DNA from: Candidatus Neomarinimicrobiota bacterium
Lineage (GTDB): Bacteria; Fidelibacterota; UBA2242; B5-G15
Assembly: GCA_017656425.1 (NCBI GenBank)
Contig: JACDNV010000008.1
Span: 62,001 to 126,000 of the forward strand
Length of the DNA stretch: 64,000 nt
Reading direction: 5' to 3'
In this document: piece after piece, positions 18,133-28,356 of the stretch
Numbering within the stretch: the first letter of the stretch is position 1
Layout: each line of letters opens with the position of its first letter
Translations under genes and position numbers: made by a program
Notes under the pieces: generated by a model
What the model saw: only the letters and a program-made list of their open reading frames with translations
Told to the model about the DNA's origin: nothing
The model's database searches: none

Positions 18133-19590
18133 ATGGCAAAAGATGTTATTGAAGGACTAAAGCCGGAGAGATTGTGGCATTATTTTTATCAAATAAGTCA
18201 GATACCAAGAGAGTCAAAACATGAGGAGAAGATTATTGGATATATTATAAAAGTAGCCAATGAGCTTGGTCTGGAATATAAAAAAGATGAATTTGGGAAT
18301 ATTGTTGTGATAAAGCCTGCAACAGAGGGTAAGGAAAATTCGCCTGGGGTAGTAGTGCAGGGACATCTTGATATGGTATGCGAAAAGAATAAGGATGTTC
18401 ATCATGATTTTTCCAAGGATCCAATTAAACTTAAAAGAGAAGGTGATTATATAACTGCGGATGGGACGACACTTGGCGCTGATAACGGTATTGGGGTTGC
18501 AGCGATGCTTGCACTTATGGAGTCTAAGGATGTTAGACATCCCAGATTAGAACTTTTATTCACAGTTGATGAAGAGACAGGGCTGACTGGAGCGAGTGCT
18601 TTAAAGCCAGGTTTTATTACAGGTAAATATATGATAAATTGCGATTCCGAGGAAGATAATGCTATATATATTGGCTGTGCAGGTGGAAAAGATACAGAAA
18701 TAACACTTGCAATAGAGTGGGATAAAAAACCTTCAGATTATATTGATATATTATTAAAAATTACTGGTTTAAAAGGTGGGCATTCCGGGCTCGATATTCA
18801 TCTGGAGAGAGGTAATGCAATAAAATTAATGAACAGGCTATTGTGGGATCTTAATAATGAAGTTGATTTTATGATGTTTTCAATAGATGGAGGTAGCAAG
18901 CACAATGCTATCCCACGTGAATGTGAAGTTAAGATTTCATTAAAATCGGATGACGTCGAAATTTTGGAGAATTACATAAAGAGATATCAGGAGATTTTTT
19001 TAAAAGAACTGGATAAGATAGAAGAGGATGTTAAGATAAGTTACCAGGTATTGGATATAAAAAATAAGACAACCTTTTCGAAGCCATTCCAGAGGAAGCT
19101 GTTAAATCTGTTATATAGCATTCCTCACGGTGTGATTAAGAAAAGCCAGCAAATACCTGATTTAGTAGAGACGAGTACAAACCTTGCAACTGTAAAAATT
19201 GTTGACGGAAAAATTAAAATAGGAACCAGTCAGAGAAGTTCGGTTTCAACAGAAATTATCGATATCGCAAATCAAGTAAAGGCATGTGGATTACTAGCGG
19301 GTGCAGAGGTTACACAGGGTGCCGGATATCCTGGATGGACACCAAATATGGATTCTGAAATTCTGAGGATAATGAAAGAAACATATAAGGAGTTATTTGG
19401 GGAAGAGCCTGAGGTTAAGGCTATTCATGCTGGTCTTGAGTGTGGTATAATTTCTGAAAAATATCCTGGTCTTGATATAGTTTCATTTGGTCCAACAATT
19501 ATAGGCGCACATTCACCTGATGAGAGGGTTTTCATCCCTTCAGTTGAAAAATTCTGGAAACTTATAACAGAAGTGTTAAATAAAATATAA
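18133..19590 (+). CDS. pepD: Aminoacyl-histidine dipeptidase (M20C, PepD-like)
   Basis: 485 aa, the usual length of cytosolic beta-Ala-His (Xaa-His) dipeptidases of peptidase family M20C, which cleave unspecific dipeptides with two metal ions. The opening GLKPERLWHYFYQISQIPRESKHEEKI is diagnostic. Metal and catalytic elements are QGHLDMVCEKN, DGTTLGADNGIGVAAML, TVDEETGLTGASAL and INCDSEE; the lid domain carries GLKGGHSGLDI. The C-terminal AIHAGLECGIISEK and SFGPTIIGAHSPDERV complete the site. AGGAGGG precedes the ATG. It is probably co-transcribed with rocD. Confidence 0.93.
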   Translation: MAKDVIEGLKPERLWHYFYQISQIPRESKHEEKIIGYIIKVANELGLEYKKDEFGNIVVIKPATEGKENSPGVVVQGHLDMVCEKNKDVHHDFSKDPIKLKREGDYITADGTTLGADNGIGVAAMLALMESKDVRHPRLELLFTVDEETGLTGASALKPGFITGKYMINCDSEEDNAIYIGCAGGKDTEITLAIEWDKKPSDYIDILLKITGLKGGHSGLDIHLERGNAIKLMNRLLWDLNNEVDFMMFSIDGGSKHNAIPRECEVKISLKSDDVEILENYIKRYQEIFLKELDKIEEDVKISYQVLDIKNKTTFSKPFQRKLLNLLYSIPHGVIKKSQQIPDLVETSTNLATVKIVDGKIKIGTSQRSSVSTEIIDIANQVKACGLLAGAEVTQGAGYPGWTPNMDSEILRIMKETYKELFGEEPEVKAIHAGLECGIISEKYPGLDIVSFGPTIIGAHSPDERVFIPSVEKFWKLITEVLNKI

Positions 19591-19629
19591 TTTCAAAAAG
19601 TCTAGCTAAGTTTCATAGCTTGATTGAGC

Positions 19630-19658
19630 TTGACATTAAATACAATTATAGGTAAGAT
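19630..19658 (+). promoter_or_regulatory. Promoter of the rdgB-sprA run
   Basis: TTGACA, 17-base spacer, TAAGAT, about 33 bases before the rdgB start codon, in the 100-base gap after pepD. Confidence 0.55.
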
Positions 19659-19690
19659 AGCTTTAGATTATTGAATAGAAAGGAGAATTA

Positions 19691-20302
19691 ATGGTTGATA
19701 TTGTATTGGCAACCAAGAATGAAGATAAGATTAAAGAAATCGAGAAGATTTTTAATGTTGAAGGTGTAAGAATTCATTATCTTTCGGAGTTTAAGGATAT
19801 TGGTAATATTAGAGAAGATGGAACCTCTTATTATGAGAATGCATTAAAGAAAGCGACAGCTGTTTATAATGCAACAAAAATGCCTGCAATTTCTGATGAT
19901 TCCGGTTTGGAGGTAGAAATTTTGAATGGGAGACCAGGTATTAATTCTTCAAGGTATGCCGGTGCAAAGGCGAGTTATTCTGATAATATTTATAAGTTAA
20001 TTCACGAGGTAAAACGCTATCCCGTAAGTCAGCGCAGAGCTGTTTTTAAGTGTGTAGCACTTTTTTATCATCCTGATTTGATATTGCATGAAGAGGGAAC
20101 TGTTGAGGGACTTATTATTACAAATCAACTTGGCAGGAATGGATTCGGGTATGATCCTATATTCTTTTTGCCTGATCTTGGAAAAACTTTTGCCGAGTTG
20201 GAAATTGATGAAAAGTGTCAGATAAGTCATAGAGGTATTGCTTTTAGAAAGCTTGCAGAATCAATAAAATCAAATCTGGATAAAATTGAACAATTAAGTT
20301 AA
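19691..20302 (+). CDS. rdgB: XTP/dITP diphosphatase (HAM1/RdgB family)
   Basis: 203 aa, normal for the family that removes deaminated purine nucleoside triphosphates (XTP, dITP, ITP) from the pool, releasing pyrophosphate. The defining blocks are all present: VLATKNEDKIKEIEKIF at the N-terminus, SDDSGLEVEILNGRPGINSSRYAG around residues 70-92, GRNGFGYDPIFFLPDLGKTFAEL around 150-172 and ISHRGIAFRKL near the end. A good AAAGGAG site precedes the ATG. It is the first gene downstream of a clear promoter and 71 bases ahead of sprA. Confidence 0.95.
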   Translation: MVDIVLATKNEDKIKEIEKIFNVEGVRIHYLSEFKDIGNIREDGTSYYENALKKATAVYNATKMPAISDDSGLEVEILNGRPGINSSRYAGAKASYSDNIYKLIHEVKRYPVSQRRAVFKCVALFYHPDLILHEEGTVEGLIITNQLGRNGFGYDPIFFLPDLGKTFAELEIDEKCQISHRGIAFRKLAESIKSNLDKIEQLS

Positions 20303-20373
20303 TACCTGGGGATATAAAACCGAAACCGTTACCTAATAAATTTTCAAAAATAAATAGGAAACATAAATTGATA

Positions 20374-23300
20374 ATGTTAAATGGGAAACTTGTAGTTATA
20401 ATAGTTCTGCTGAATTTTACCCCACTAGTTATGGCTAGTGGTATATCTGGCATTACATTTCCAATTAAAGCTGATTTAATTAAAAATTGGTTTTCAGATT
20501 CTTCATTAGATAAAAGGTCAGGAATAACTTTATATGGAGATAGTTCACTGTGTAATTACATCTGCAAAGATATCTTGAAGGTTAATGTTAGAAATATTGA
20601 GAAAATATGTGAGACAGATTACAGTTATAAGAATTTTGTTTTTAGAACCTTTCATCACGAAATGGAAATTTTCCTGCCAAAGGTAATCCCAGTTGAAGAT
20701 TATTACAGAATAAAATGCGGTATAAATGCAAGGAATCTTCTTGTAGAATCATTGTGGAAAGAAGAAGAGGGTGAGGAAGGTAGGAAGACGAGGCAGATAG
20801 AATTAAAAGTTGCGGATATTGCGGGTCAAAGCGTATCGTTGAGGATTTCCGGTAATATAAATATAAATGGTAAGTTACAAAATCAGTCACGCTCTCAGGT
20901 ACGTACGGGTATAAGGGAGGGTAGGTCAACTACATTTATTATTGACCAAAAACAACAGTTAAATATTGAGGGACGTATTGGAGATAGGATAAATCTGCTG
21001 GTAGATCAGGATAGTGAGCGGGAATTCGATTTTGAAAATAATTTACGCATATTGTATACAGGTAATGAAGATGAAATAGTTCAGAAGATAGAAGCAGGAA
21101 ATGTTACTTTAAGCTTGCCTGCAACACAATTTGCTACGTATTCAGCTAAGAACAGCGGTTTATTTGGTTTTAAAACTTTAATGAAAATTGGTGGGCTGGA
21201 TATTACAACTATAGCAAGTGTTGAGAGAAGTAAGAAAAACGCATTGAGTGCTGCAGGTGGCGAGACTGAGACCACTTATGAAATCTATGACTATGAATAC
21301 CGTAAAAATTTGTACTTCTTTCTTGATGAAACATTTAGGGCAAATTTTTATCCTCTGATAGATGGCAAATTCAAATATAGAAACGAGGTTGTTGATGTTA
21401 TAGAAGTTTATAAATCGGTTAATGTTGAAGAACCCGGAGTTGTTTATGGTGTTGCTTATGTAGACCCAAATGACCCGTCTAAGTATCCTAATTTAGCCGA
21501 GAAGAGACTGTTTATAAGACTTGAGCCCGATAAGGATTATGAAGTTAATAGAGATCTCGGTTTCATTAAATTTAGTACTTCTTTAAGAGAGGATGAGGTT
21601 GTAGGAGTTGCCTATCGTGTCATTGATCCTATAAGTGGTAATACTGTTAGAGAATACGGTGATTGGGATAGAGATTTAGCGGATACAACTCAGATAACAC
21701 TTAAATTATTGAAGCCAAAAAATATGTTGCCAAGTCATCCATGCTGGAATTTGGAGTTTAAAAATGTGTATTATCTCGGGTCGACAAATATCAAAAAGGA
21801 AGGTTTTGAATTAAAAATTGTGTACACACGGGGAAGCACCAAGAAGGATGAAGTTGCCGATGATGGACAATCATTTTTGCAGAAGTTTGGGCTCGATGTA
21901 AGAGATCAAAATGGTAATCCTACTCCGGATGATATACCCGACCTTGATATAGGGGCAATATTTAATCTTCAAACGGGTGAGTTATGGTTTCCTTATTTGA
22001 GACCATTTCAATATGGTTCACAGGATGAAAGTGGTGAAAAAAATCCTAATCTGAGCGAAAAATATAGCTGTTCTGCAATGTATGATAGTAGTAGAACAGA
22101 TTACAATGATATCTATAGTGACAGTAAGTTCAAGATAATTGTAAAATATAAAAATAGAAGTTCTGTAATAAACCTTGAACCCATGATTATAGAGGGAAGC
22201 GAAGAGATTACTCTAAATGGTTCACAATTAAGAAGGGGGGTAGATTATACACTAGATTATTTTTCAGGTACACTTACCCTGCTAAATGAAGCGGCCCTTG
22301 ATCCTAATGCGGATTTAAGAATAAGCTATGAGACAAATGAATTGTTCCAGGTAGATAAAAAGACTATTCTTGGTGCTCGTGCACAGTATAGCATAAATGA
22401 AAGGTCATTCATAGGTGCTACGTTACTTTATTATTCAAAGTCAGTTATGGAAAATAAGGTTGAGTTAGGCTATGAGCCCATGAGAAATTTCCTATGGGAT
22501 ATAAATGGAAAATATTCTACCAATTTGAACTTTTTGAATAGAGCTTTAAATATGATTCCAGGTTTAAGATTGGAACAGGAATCGAGCTTCGACATAGAAG
22601 GTGAAATTGCTCAAATTAGATCAAATCCCAATACTATCAACAATAAAAGGACTGGTGATTATAATGGTGTTGGATTTATAGATGATTTTGAAGCCTCAAA
22701 GAGGACAATTTCGCCTCCAATTATAAGAAGATATTGGTCAATCTCATCTGCACCAGTAGGAAAGACTCAAAATGAGAGAGGTTATCTGTTTTGGTTTAAT
22801 CCCTTTGGTGGTGTGCCGACCCAATCAATCTGGCCTGATAAAGAGGTAAGTTATAGGAATCAATCGGATATTACAGAGGTTCTTGTATTGGGTTTTGTCC
22901 CCGATTGGGCTATATCAGTAACTGATGGGTTAGTACCAAGAGAAAGTGCATGGGGGGGAATAATTTATCCTTTTCCATCAAGTTACTATGACCAGACAAA
23001 AACTAAGTTTTTAGAAATTTGGATAAAAGGAGACCACGGAAGGCTTCATATCGATCTTGGTGAAATTAGTGAAGACGTAAACGGAAATGGTGTTTTAGAT
23101 AAAGAGGATAAACCTGATCCTGGCTCTGGTTATAAGTTTGGTAACGGAATTGTGGATCCGGGTGAAGACGTTGGACTGGATGGCGTACCCGATGAGGAGG
23201 AATATATTGTCACCACAAGTGGTGATACACTCAGGTATGGCGATGAAAGATTAAAGAGATATGGACGTGATCCCGAAGACCCTCATGGAGATAACTGGAA

Positions 23301-26300
23301 GTGGAAGGAAACATCAACCGATTATAGAAAAATCAATGGGACAGAGGGTAACTATAATAAGGATGTAGGGGGAAATTTCCCCGATACTGAAGATATGGAT
23401 AATAATTTGACGCTTGATAATAGGAATGATTATTTTACTGTATCATTTTACCTGGATGAAAGAGGTGACAAATACGTTGAGGGTAGGACATATTATGATA
23501 ATGGTAGGCCAACAGGCTGGAAATTATATAGAATACCGATTAGTGAATTTACAAAGATTGATCCAGCTGGAAATATTTCATGGGATAACATACGGATGTG
23601 CAGGTTATGGGTTGATGAATTCTCTAGAAGCGATACAATTATGATTGCAAAGATGGAATTTGTATCAAATGAGTGGGAAGAACTTGGAGTTGCTAATGGT
23701 TTCGACCAGCCATTCACGCAAAATGAGGAAGCTTTCGCGATAAAGGTCATTAATACTGAGGATAATCCCGACATATATAAACCTCCAAAAGGGGTCGAAG
23801 GGGAATATGATCGTGTGAATCAGATAAGATTAAAGGAACAGTCATTGGTGTTATGGTTTGATGGGGAGGAGGGGTTAAAACCCGGACAGATAGCCGCAGC
23901 AAGAAAGGATCTCAGGGAAGCATTAAGTTTTATAAATTATAAGAAGTTAAAATTATTTGTCCATGGTAAAGATATTAAAACAGCTGATGGCTTACGATTT
24001 ACAAAGAATGATACAACGGGATTAGTATTTTTTATTAGGTTTGGAGAAGATATAGATTATTATGAGTACAGACAGCCAATATTTTCAGATGAACAAATCT
24101 TTTGGGATAAAAGAAATTCTATAGTAATCGACTTTAATTTCATAACGGGATTAAAAACTTATATTAGAGAATCGGATTTCCCCGGTAATGATTCGGAGCC
24201 ACAACAGTTTTTCTTATACAGAGATGAGGAGGGGAAAATTATAAGAAGAGTCTGGAAGGAAGTCAAAGGCGGCAAATATACAGGTAGGGAAATAATAATA
24301 AACAGGGAACCAACTATAACAAAAGTGAAGACATTGACGGTGGGATTGATTAATACAAATGGGGCGAAGGTATATTACAATGTTAGAAGTGGTATTGAAG
24401 AGATAAAAATATTCAGGAAGAATTCCGTTAGAAATACTCTAAAAGGTGAAGTCTGGATTGATGAATTAAGATTATCTGATGTAAGGAAGGAACCGGCTAT
24501 TGCATATAGAACCAGCATCAATTTTAAATTATCTGATCTGGGGTCAATGAATATTCAGTTGAGCAGAAAAGATGCAGATTATCACACCGTGGAGCGGGGA
24601 CCGTCACAAAATGCAAATGCTCTTAATACCAATAAAGATTTCAGAATAAGTACAAGCTTGAATCTTCAAAAGTTTTTCCCGAGAAGCTGGGGTTTAAGAT
24701 TACCCGTCTCAGCCAGTTACAACCAGAACACTGCTATTCCCATGTACTTTATTGGGAAGGATATTCTAACGGGAGATAGTCCACCCGACAGCTTGATATC
24801 TAGTAGAAAGAGTTACGGTTATACAGTACGGTATAGCAAGACTCGCTCAGATAATTGGTTTACGAAATACACAATTGACCAGATCACTCTCAGCTTTTCC
24901 GCTTCTTTTCAGGATTTTTCGGATATTTATACAAGGTTTAATAGATCAAAAAGTTATAGAGGGAATTTTTCTTATTCTATCCCCTTTGGAAGGAATAATT
25001 ATGTAAAATTATTTTCGTGGGCTGAGTCTATTCCTATAATAGGTGAAAAGATAAAAGATTTAAAGCTTTATTATACTCCTGAGAAATTTTCTGTAAATCT
25101 TTCCAGTGGTGAGTCAATTTCTAAGAAGATTAGAAGAGATAACGGGGAAATTTATAATAATTATACGTTTGGATTGAATCGAACTTTTAATTTTTCATAC
25201 AAAATCTTTGATAATTTAAACTTTTCGATTAATAAAAGTATAGCTAGCGATATGCGGGAATTTGGAAATGACAAACTAAAAGCAATAAAAGAGCTAAAAC
25301 CAGGGAAAGTAAATAATATTTCGGAAGGATATGATATTAATTTTAATCCAACCATTGCTTTTTTAAGGCCAAATTTTTCCTACAGCTCCAATTTTGCATG
25401 GAGTGAACCTATTAATAGTACAACAAAAAGCATTGATCAGATTAGCAATCAAAATAGAATCATGACATCAGTAAGTATAAGTCTTAAAAGATTATTGGAA
25501 ACATTTTATAAACCAGAAGGCAGTTCGTCGTCTGGGAGAACAAAGAGAGGCCGTCGTAGACCTAGTCTGCCCACACCAACGGTAGATAAAAATAAAAGGG
25601 GTGAAAAGGTGAAGAATATCCCGATACTGGATCACCTATACAAGATTCTGGATAAAGTAAAACCAATATCATTTAGTTATTCATTAAGTAATTCTATTGC
25701 TAATTATGGTAGGTATGGAAGACCTGATCTTTCGTATAGGATAGGTTTTAAAAAAGATCCCGGTTTGCCAATTATTCAGGAGGAAATTGGTGCAAACATA
25801 GATAATATTGTGAATAATTTTGATCTTTCAGCTTCAACAGGTATTGATATTTCCAGAAATATAAAATTGAATTTTAATTACTCACAGAATTCCGCAATAA
25901 CCAGGACTCAGTTGCAAACAAACAAAAATTTGAATAGAAGCTTTTTACCACTTGGGAAAGATGGAAGCGACGGATTCCCTTTTCCCTCATGGCGTCTGAA
26001 TATTTCTGGATTACAGAAATTACCGATTTTAAATAAGTATTTAACTTCTCTTTCTTTGAGCCATTCATTTCTTGGAAAGTCTACGAAAATTATTCAGAAC
26101 GGGAGGATGATTAATACAATATATGTTTCAAACTTTCAGCCACTTGCTGGTTTAACCTTTAATCTTAAAAAAGGTATAAATGGTAACTTTAACCTTAGCA
26201 AAGGTAAAACGATTTCACTCAGGCAGGGAGATACAGAAATAACTGAAAAAATGAATATGGTTTCTACATTATCATATAGAAAAAGAGGTGGTTTGAATAT

Positions 26301-26586
26301 TCCATTGCCATTTTTAAATGATGTCCAGCTTGATAATGATATAACCTTCAATTTTAGTTTTGATTACAGCTATTCTGTTAAAAAGTCTAAAAGGAAGAAT
26401 GGTACAAGATTCACAAAACAGGGAGAAAATAAAAGCTGGCGAGTGTCTCCTAAGATTAGTTACTCTTTTACGAATAAAGTGACCGGTGGTATATTTTTCG
26501 AATATGGTGAAAGCTATGACATTTATACAGGCAAGAGAATAACAAGAAATGGTGGCTTTGATATAAACATTGCAATAAGGGGATAA
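20374..26586 (+). CDS. sprA: SprA, outer-membrane translocon of the type IX secretion system
   Basis: A giant protein of 2070 aa, in the size range of SprA/Sov, the outer-membrane channel through which T9SS cargo leaves the cell. A signal peptide (LVVIIVLLNFTPLVMAS) is followed by the long N-terminal SprA region with INGKLQNQ-type beta strands. The hallmark block GDYNGVGFIDDFEASKRTISPPIIRRYWSISSAP lies near residue 770, and a C-terminal half rich in alternating aromatic strands (SFSYSLSNSIANYGRYGRPDLSYR, GFDINIAIRG at the end) is typical of the barrel. An Asp/Gly-rich stretch about residues 900-950 (VNGNGVLDKEDKPDPGSGYKFGNG) may bind calcium. A TTG at 20368 is open, but ATG 20374, with AGGAAAC upstream, fits the signal peptide better. 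Confidence 0.93.
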   Translation: MLNGKLVVIIVLLNFTPLVMASGISGITFPIKADLIKNWFSDSSLDKRSGITLYGDSSLCNYICKDILKVNVRNIEKICETDYSYKNFVFRTFHHEMEIFLPKVIPVEDYYRIKCGINARNLLVESLWKEEEGEEGRKTRQIELKVADIAGQSVSLRISGNININGKLQNQSRSQVRTGIREGRSTTFIIDQKQQLNIEGRIGDRINLLVDQDSEREFDFENNLRILYTGNEDEIVQKIEAGNVTLSLPATQFATYSAKNSGLFGFKTLMKIGGLDITTIASVERSKKNALSAAGGETETTYEIYDYEYRKNLYFFLDETFRANFYPLIDGKFKYRNEVVDVIEVYKSVNVEEPGVVYGVAYVDPNDPSKYPNLAEKRLFIRLEPDKDYEVNRDLGFIKFSTSLREDEVVGVAYRVIDPISGNTVREYGDWDRDLADTTQITLKLLKPKNMLPSHPCWNLEFKNVYYLGSTNIKKEGFELKIVYTRGSTKKDEVADDGQSFLQKFGLDVRDQNGNPTPDDIPDLDIGAIFNLQTGELWFPYLRPFQYGSQDESGEKNPNLSEKYSCSAMYDSSRTDYNDIYSDSKFKIIVKYKNRSSVINLEPMIIEGSEEITLNGSQLRRGVDYTLDYFSGTLTLLNEAALDPNADLRISYETNELFQVDKKTILGARAQYSINERSFIGATLLYYSKSVMENKVELGYEPMRNFLWDINGKYSTNLNFLNRALNMIPGLRLEQESSFDIEGEIAQIRSNPNTINNKRTGDYNGVGFIDDFEASKRTISPPIIRRYWSISSAPVGKTQNERGYLFWFNPFGGVPTQSIWPDKEVSYRNQSDITEVLVLGFVPDWAISVTDGLVPRESAWGGIIYPFPSSYYDQTKTKFLEIWIKGDHGRLHIDLGEISEDVNGNGVLDKEDKPDPGSGYKFGNGIVDPGEDVGLDGVPDEEEYIVTTSGDTLRYGDERLKRYGRDPEDPHGDNWKWKETSTDYRKINGTEGNYNKDVGGNFPDTEDMDNNLTLDNRNDYFTVSFYLDERGDKYVEGRTYYDNGRPTGWKLYRIPISEFTKIDPAGNISWDNIRMCRLWVDEFSRSDTIMIAKMEFVSNEWEELGVANGFDQPFTQNEEAFAIKVINTEDNPDIYKPPKGVEGEYDRVNQIRLKEQSLVLWFDGEEGLKPGQIAAARKDLREALSFINYKKLKLFVHGKDIKTADGLRFTKNDTTGLVFFIRFGEDIDYYEYRQPIFSDEQIFWDKRNSIVIDFNFITGLKTYIRESDFPGNDSEPQQFFLYRDEEGKIIRRVWKEVKGGKYTGREIIINREPTITKVKTLTVGLINTNGAKVYYNVRSGIEEIKIFRKNSVRNTLKGEVWIDELRLSDVRKEPAIAYRTSINFKLSDLGSMNIQLSRKDADYHTVERGPSQNANALNTNKDFRISTSLNLQKFFPRSWGLRLPVSASYNQNTAIPMYFIGKDILTGDSPPDSLISSRKSYGYTVRYSKTRSDNWFTKYTIDQITLSFSASFQDFSDIYTRFNRSKSYRGNFSYSIPFGRNNYVKLFSWAESIPIIGEKIKDLKLYYTPEKFSVNLSSGESISKKIRRDNGEIYNNYTFGLNRTFNFSYKIFDNLNFSINKSIASDMREFGNDKLKAIKELKPGKVNNISEGYDINFNPTIAFLRPNFSYSSNFAWSEPINSTTKSIDQISNQNRIMTSVSISLKRLLETFYKPEGSSSSGRTKRGRRRPSLPTPTVDKNKRGEKVKNIPILDHLYKILDKVKPISFSYSLSNSIANYGRYGRPDLSYRIGFKKDPGLPIIQEEIGANIDNIVNNFDLSASTGIDISRNIKLNFNYSQNSAITRTQLQTNKNLNRSFLPLGKDGSDGFPFPSWRLNISGLQKLPILNKYLTSLSLSHSFLGKSTKIIQNGRMINTIYVSNFQPLAGLTFNLKKGINGNFNLSKGKTISLRQGDTEITEKMNMVSTLSYRKRGGLNIPLPFLNDVQLDNDITFNFSFDYSYSVKKSKRKNGTRFTKQGENKSWRVSPKISYSFTNKVTGGIFFEYGESYDIYTGKRITRNGGFDINIAIRG

Positions 26587-26607
26587 GATATTTTTAAACA
26601 TTTGAGA

Positions 26608-27510
26608 ATGTTAACACCTATCATTTTCATTTTTATTTTTATTATAAACTGCTCGAATGGGATGAAATTCGACGGAGAGAAAGCATATGAATATCTTAAA
26701 ATGCAGTGTAACTTAGGTCCAAGATATCCGGGCTCTGATGGACATATGGCATTACGAGATACATTGATTAATCATATGATAAATCTTGCTGATACCATAT
26801 TAATACAGGATTTTGAGGTGTATGTAGAACCTGATAAGAAAAGTCTGGCACTTACCAATATTATCGGTGTTTTTGAAGGAAGAAATAATAATAGAAGTAT
26901 TTTACTTGGTGCCCACTGGGACACAAGACCCAGGGCAGAGCTTCATCCCGATTCTGATAAGAGGTGCTATCCAATAATCGGAGCTAATGATGGAGCCAGT
27001 GGTGTGGCTGTGCTAATGCATATTGCTGAGATATTAAATATGTTTCAACCACCGTTGAATGTCATTGTTGCTTTCTTTGATGGAGAAGACTGGGGGTATC
27101 AGGGTAGTCTCGAATATTTCTGTCTGGGATCTAAACATTTTGCTAAAAACCTACCGATTAGAAAGCCCGATGAAGCTATAATTATTGACATGATAGGGGA
27201 TAATGACCTAAGGATTCCGATCGAAAGGTATTCCTATAGAATTGCTCCCGAACTTATAAAAGAAATCTGGAATATTGCTAACAAGAAAGGCTATAAACAG
27301 TTTGATTTCAGTCTGGGAAGTTTCATTTATGATGATCATATGCCTCTATATGAGATTGCAAAAATAAAGGCAGTTGTTATAATAGATTTTGAATATCCTA
27401 ATAGGTGGGTTAATTACTGGCATACTTTGTATGATACTATAGATAAATGCAGTGCCAATAGCCTTGCTATCGTGGGAGAAGTTTTACTGGAATACGTCTA
27501 TTCTAAATGA
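26608..27510 (+). CDS. M28-family lipoprotein, glutaminyl-peptide cyclotransferase-like
   Basis: About 300 aa. A lipoprotein signal (MLTPIIFIFIFIINCSNG, lipobox ending in Cys) leads into an M28/glutaminyl-cyclase fold: YPGSDGHMALRD, GAHWDTRPRAELHPDSDKRCYPIIGANDGASGVAVLMHIAEIL with the metal-binding His and Asp, FFDGEDWG with Glu, IIDMIGD, YDDHMPLYE and NYWHTLYDT with the last His. These blocks match bacterial glutaminyl cyclases better than aminopeptidases. Such cyclases turn N-terminal Gln of exported proteins into pyroglutamate, and in Bacteroidetes many T9SS cargo proteins begin with Gln after signal cleavage. Its place immediately after sprA supports that role; an aminopeptidase cannot be excluded. 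TTG 26602 is an alternative start. Confidence 0.78.
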   Translation: MLTPIIFIFIFIINCSNGMKFDGEKAYEYLKMQCNLGPRYPGSDGHMALRDTLINHMINLADTILIQDFEVYVEPDKKSLALTNIIGVFEGRNNNRSILLGAHWDTRPRAELHPDSDKRCYPIIGANDGASGVAVLMHIAEILNMFQPPLNVIVAFFDGEDWGYQGSLEYFCLGSKHFAKNLPIRKPDEAIIIDMIGDNDLRIPIERYSYRIAPELIKEIWNIANKKGYKQFDFSLGSFIYDDHMPLYEIAKIKAVVIIDFEYPNRWVNYWHTLYDTIDKCSANSLAIVGEVLLEYVYSK

Positions 27511-27516
27511 GAAATT

Positions 27517-28356
27517 ATGAATTTGAAAAAGCCCTTCTGGTTCAAAGTTAAATTGTCAGGCAATTTTGATAAGGAAATTGTTACATATATTTTATCGGAA
27601 GCTGGATCGTTGGGCTGTCAGGAGGTAGATGGTGCCCTGATAGCTTATTTCTCTCAAGAACTGAACATAAATAAAGTAAAGGAAAAAATTCACGAGAAGC
27701 TTACAGTGTTTAATATAAGTGATTATGAGATAAAAATTGATACTATCGTAGATGATGGGTGGTCTACCAGATGGAGAGATTATTATAAGCCAATTTTAAT
27801 AAATAATTGTTTCTATATTAGACCACCTTGGTATCCGAAATTAAGTAATGAATACATTGATATAGTTATAAATCCTGGTAGTGCTTTTGGAACAGGTACA
27901 CATCCTACAACTCAGATGTCTTTATATTTTTTGAAAAAATATATTTTAAATGATTCAAGGGTTCTTGACGCTGGTTGTGGCTCAGGGATATTAACAATTG
28001 CTGCCTTAAAGCTTGGTGCTGGATTTGTTATAAGTGTTGACAATGATAGCATGGTCAAGAATAATTACATAAAAAATTTAAAACTTAACAATATCAAAAA
28101 AGGTTATGAACTAATAATAAAAGATGTTACTTTATTAGAAGATTTTAATTTTGATGTAATTGTTTCAAATATTGATATAAAGAATAACATTAAACTTTTA
28201 AATTTACTACTTGAGGAGAGGTTAAGACCTAAAGTGATGATATTTTCTGGCTTTTTAAAAAGAGAAAATAGTAAAATTATGAAATTATTAAAGGAGTATA
28301 AAATCGATGTAAAAGACTCTGGCGAATTAAGAGGGTGGTATGCAGTTGTTATATAG
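27517..28356 (+). CDS. prmA: Ribosomal protein L11 methyltransferase
   Basis: 279 aa. An N-terminal substrate-recognition domain ends in VDDGWSTRWRDYYKPILI, the PrmA linker signature (compare 'DW...W...FKP'), followed by INPGSAFGTGTHPTTQMSLYFLKKY and the SAM-binding DAGCGSGILTIAALKLGAGFVISVDND. SNIDIKNNIKLL stands where the family has 'ANILA' as the NPPY-like active-site element, a slightly unusual variant. It trimethylates L11 in the cytosol. It starts 7 bases after the cyclase gene, and its end overlaps the next gene by 17 bases, so it is translationally coupled within the run. Confidence 0.9.
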   Translation: MNLKKPFWFKVKLSGNFDKEIVTYILSEAGSLGCQEVDGALIAYFSQELNINKVKEKIHEKLTVFNISDYEIKIDTIVDDGWSTRWRDYYKPILINNCFYIRPPWYPKLSNEYIDIVINPGSAFGTGTHPTTQMSLYFLKKYILNDSRVLDAGCGSGILTIAALKLGAGFVISVDNDSMVKNNYIKNLKLNNIKKGYELIIKDVTLLEDFNFDVIVSNIDIKNNIKLLNLLLEERLRPKVMIFSGFLKRENSKIMKLLKEYKIDVKDSGELRGWYAVVI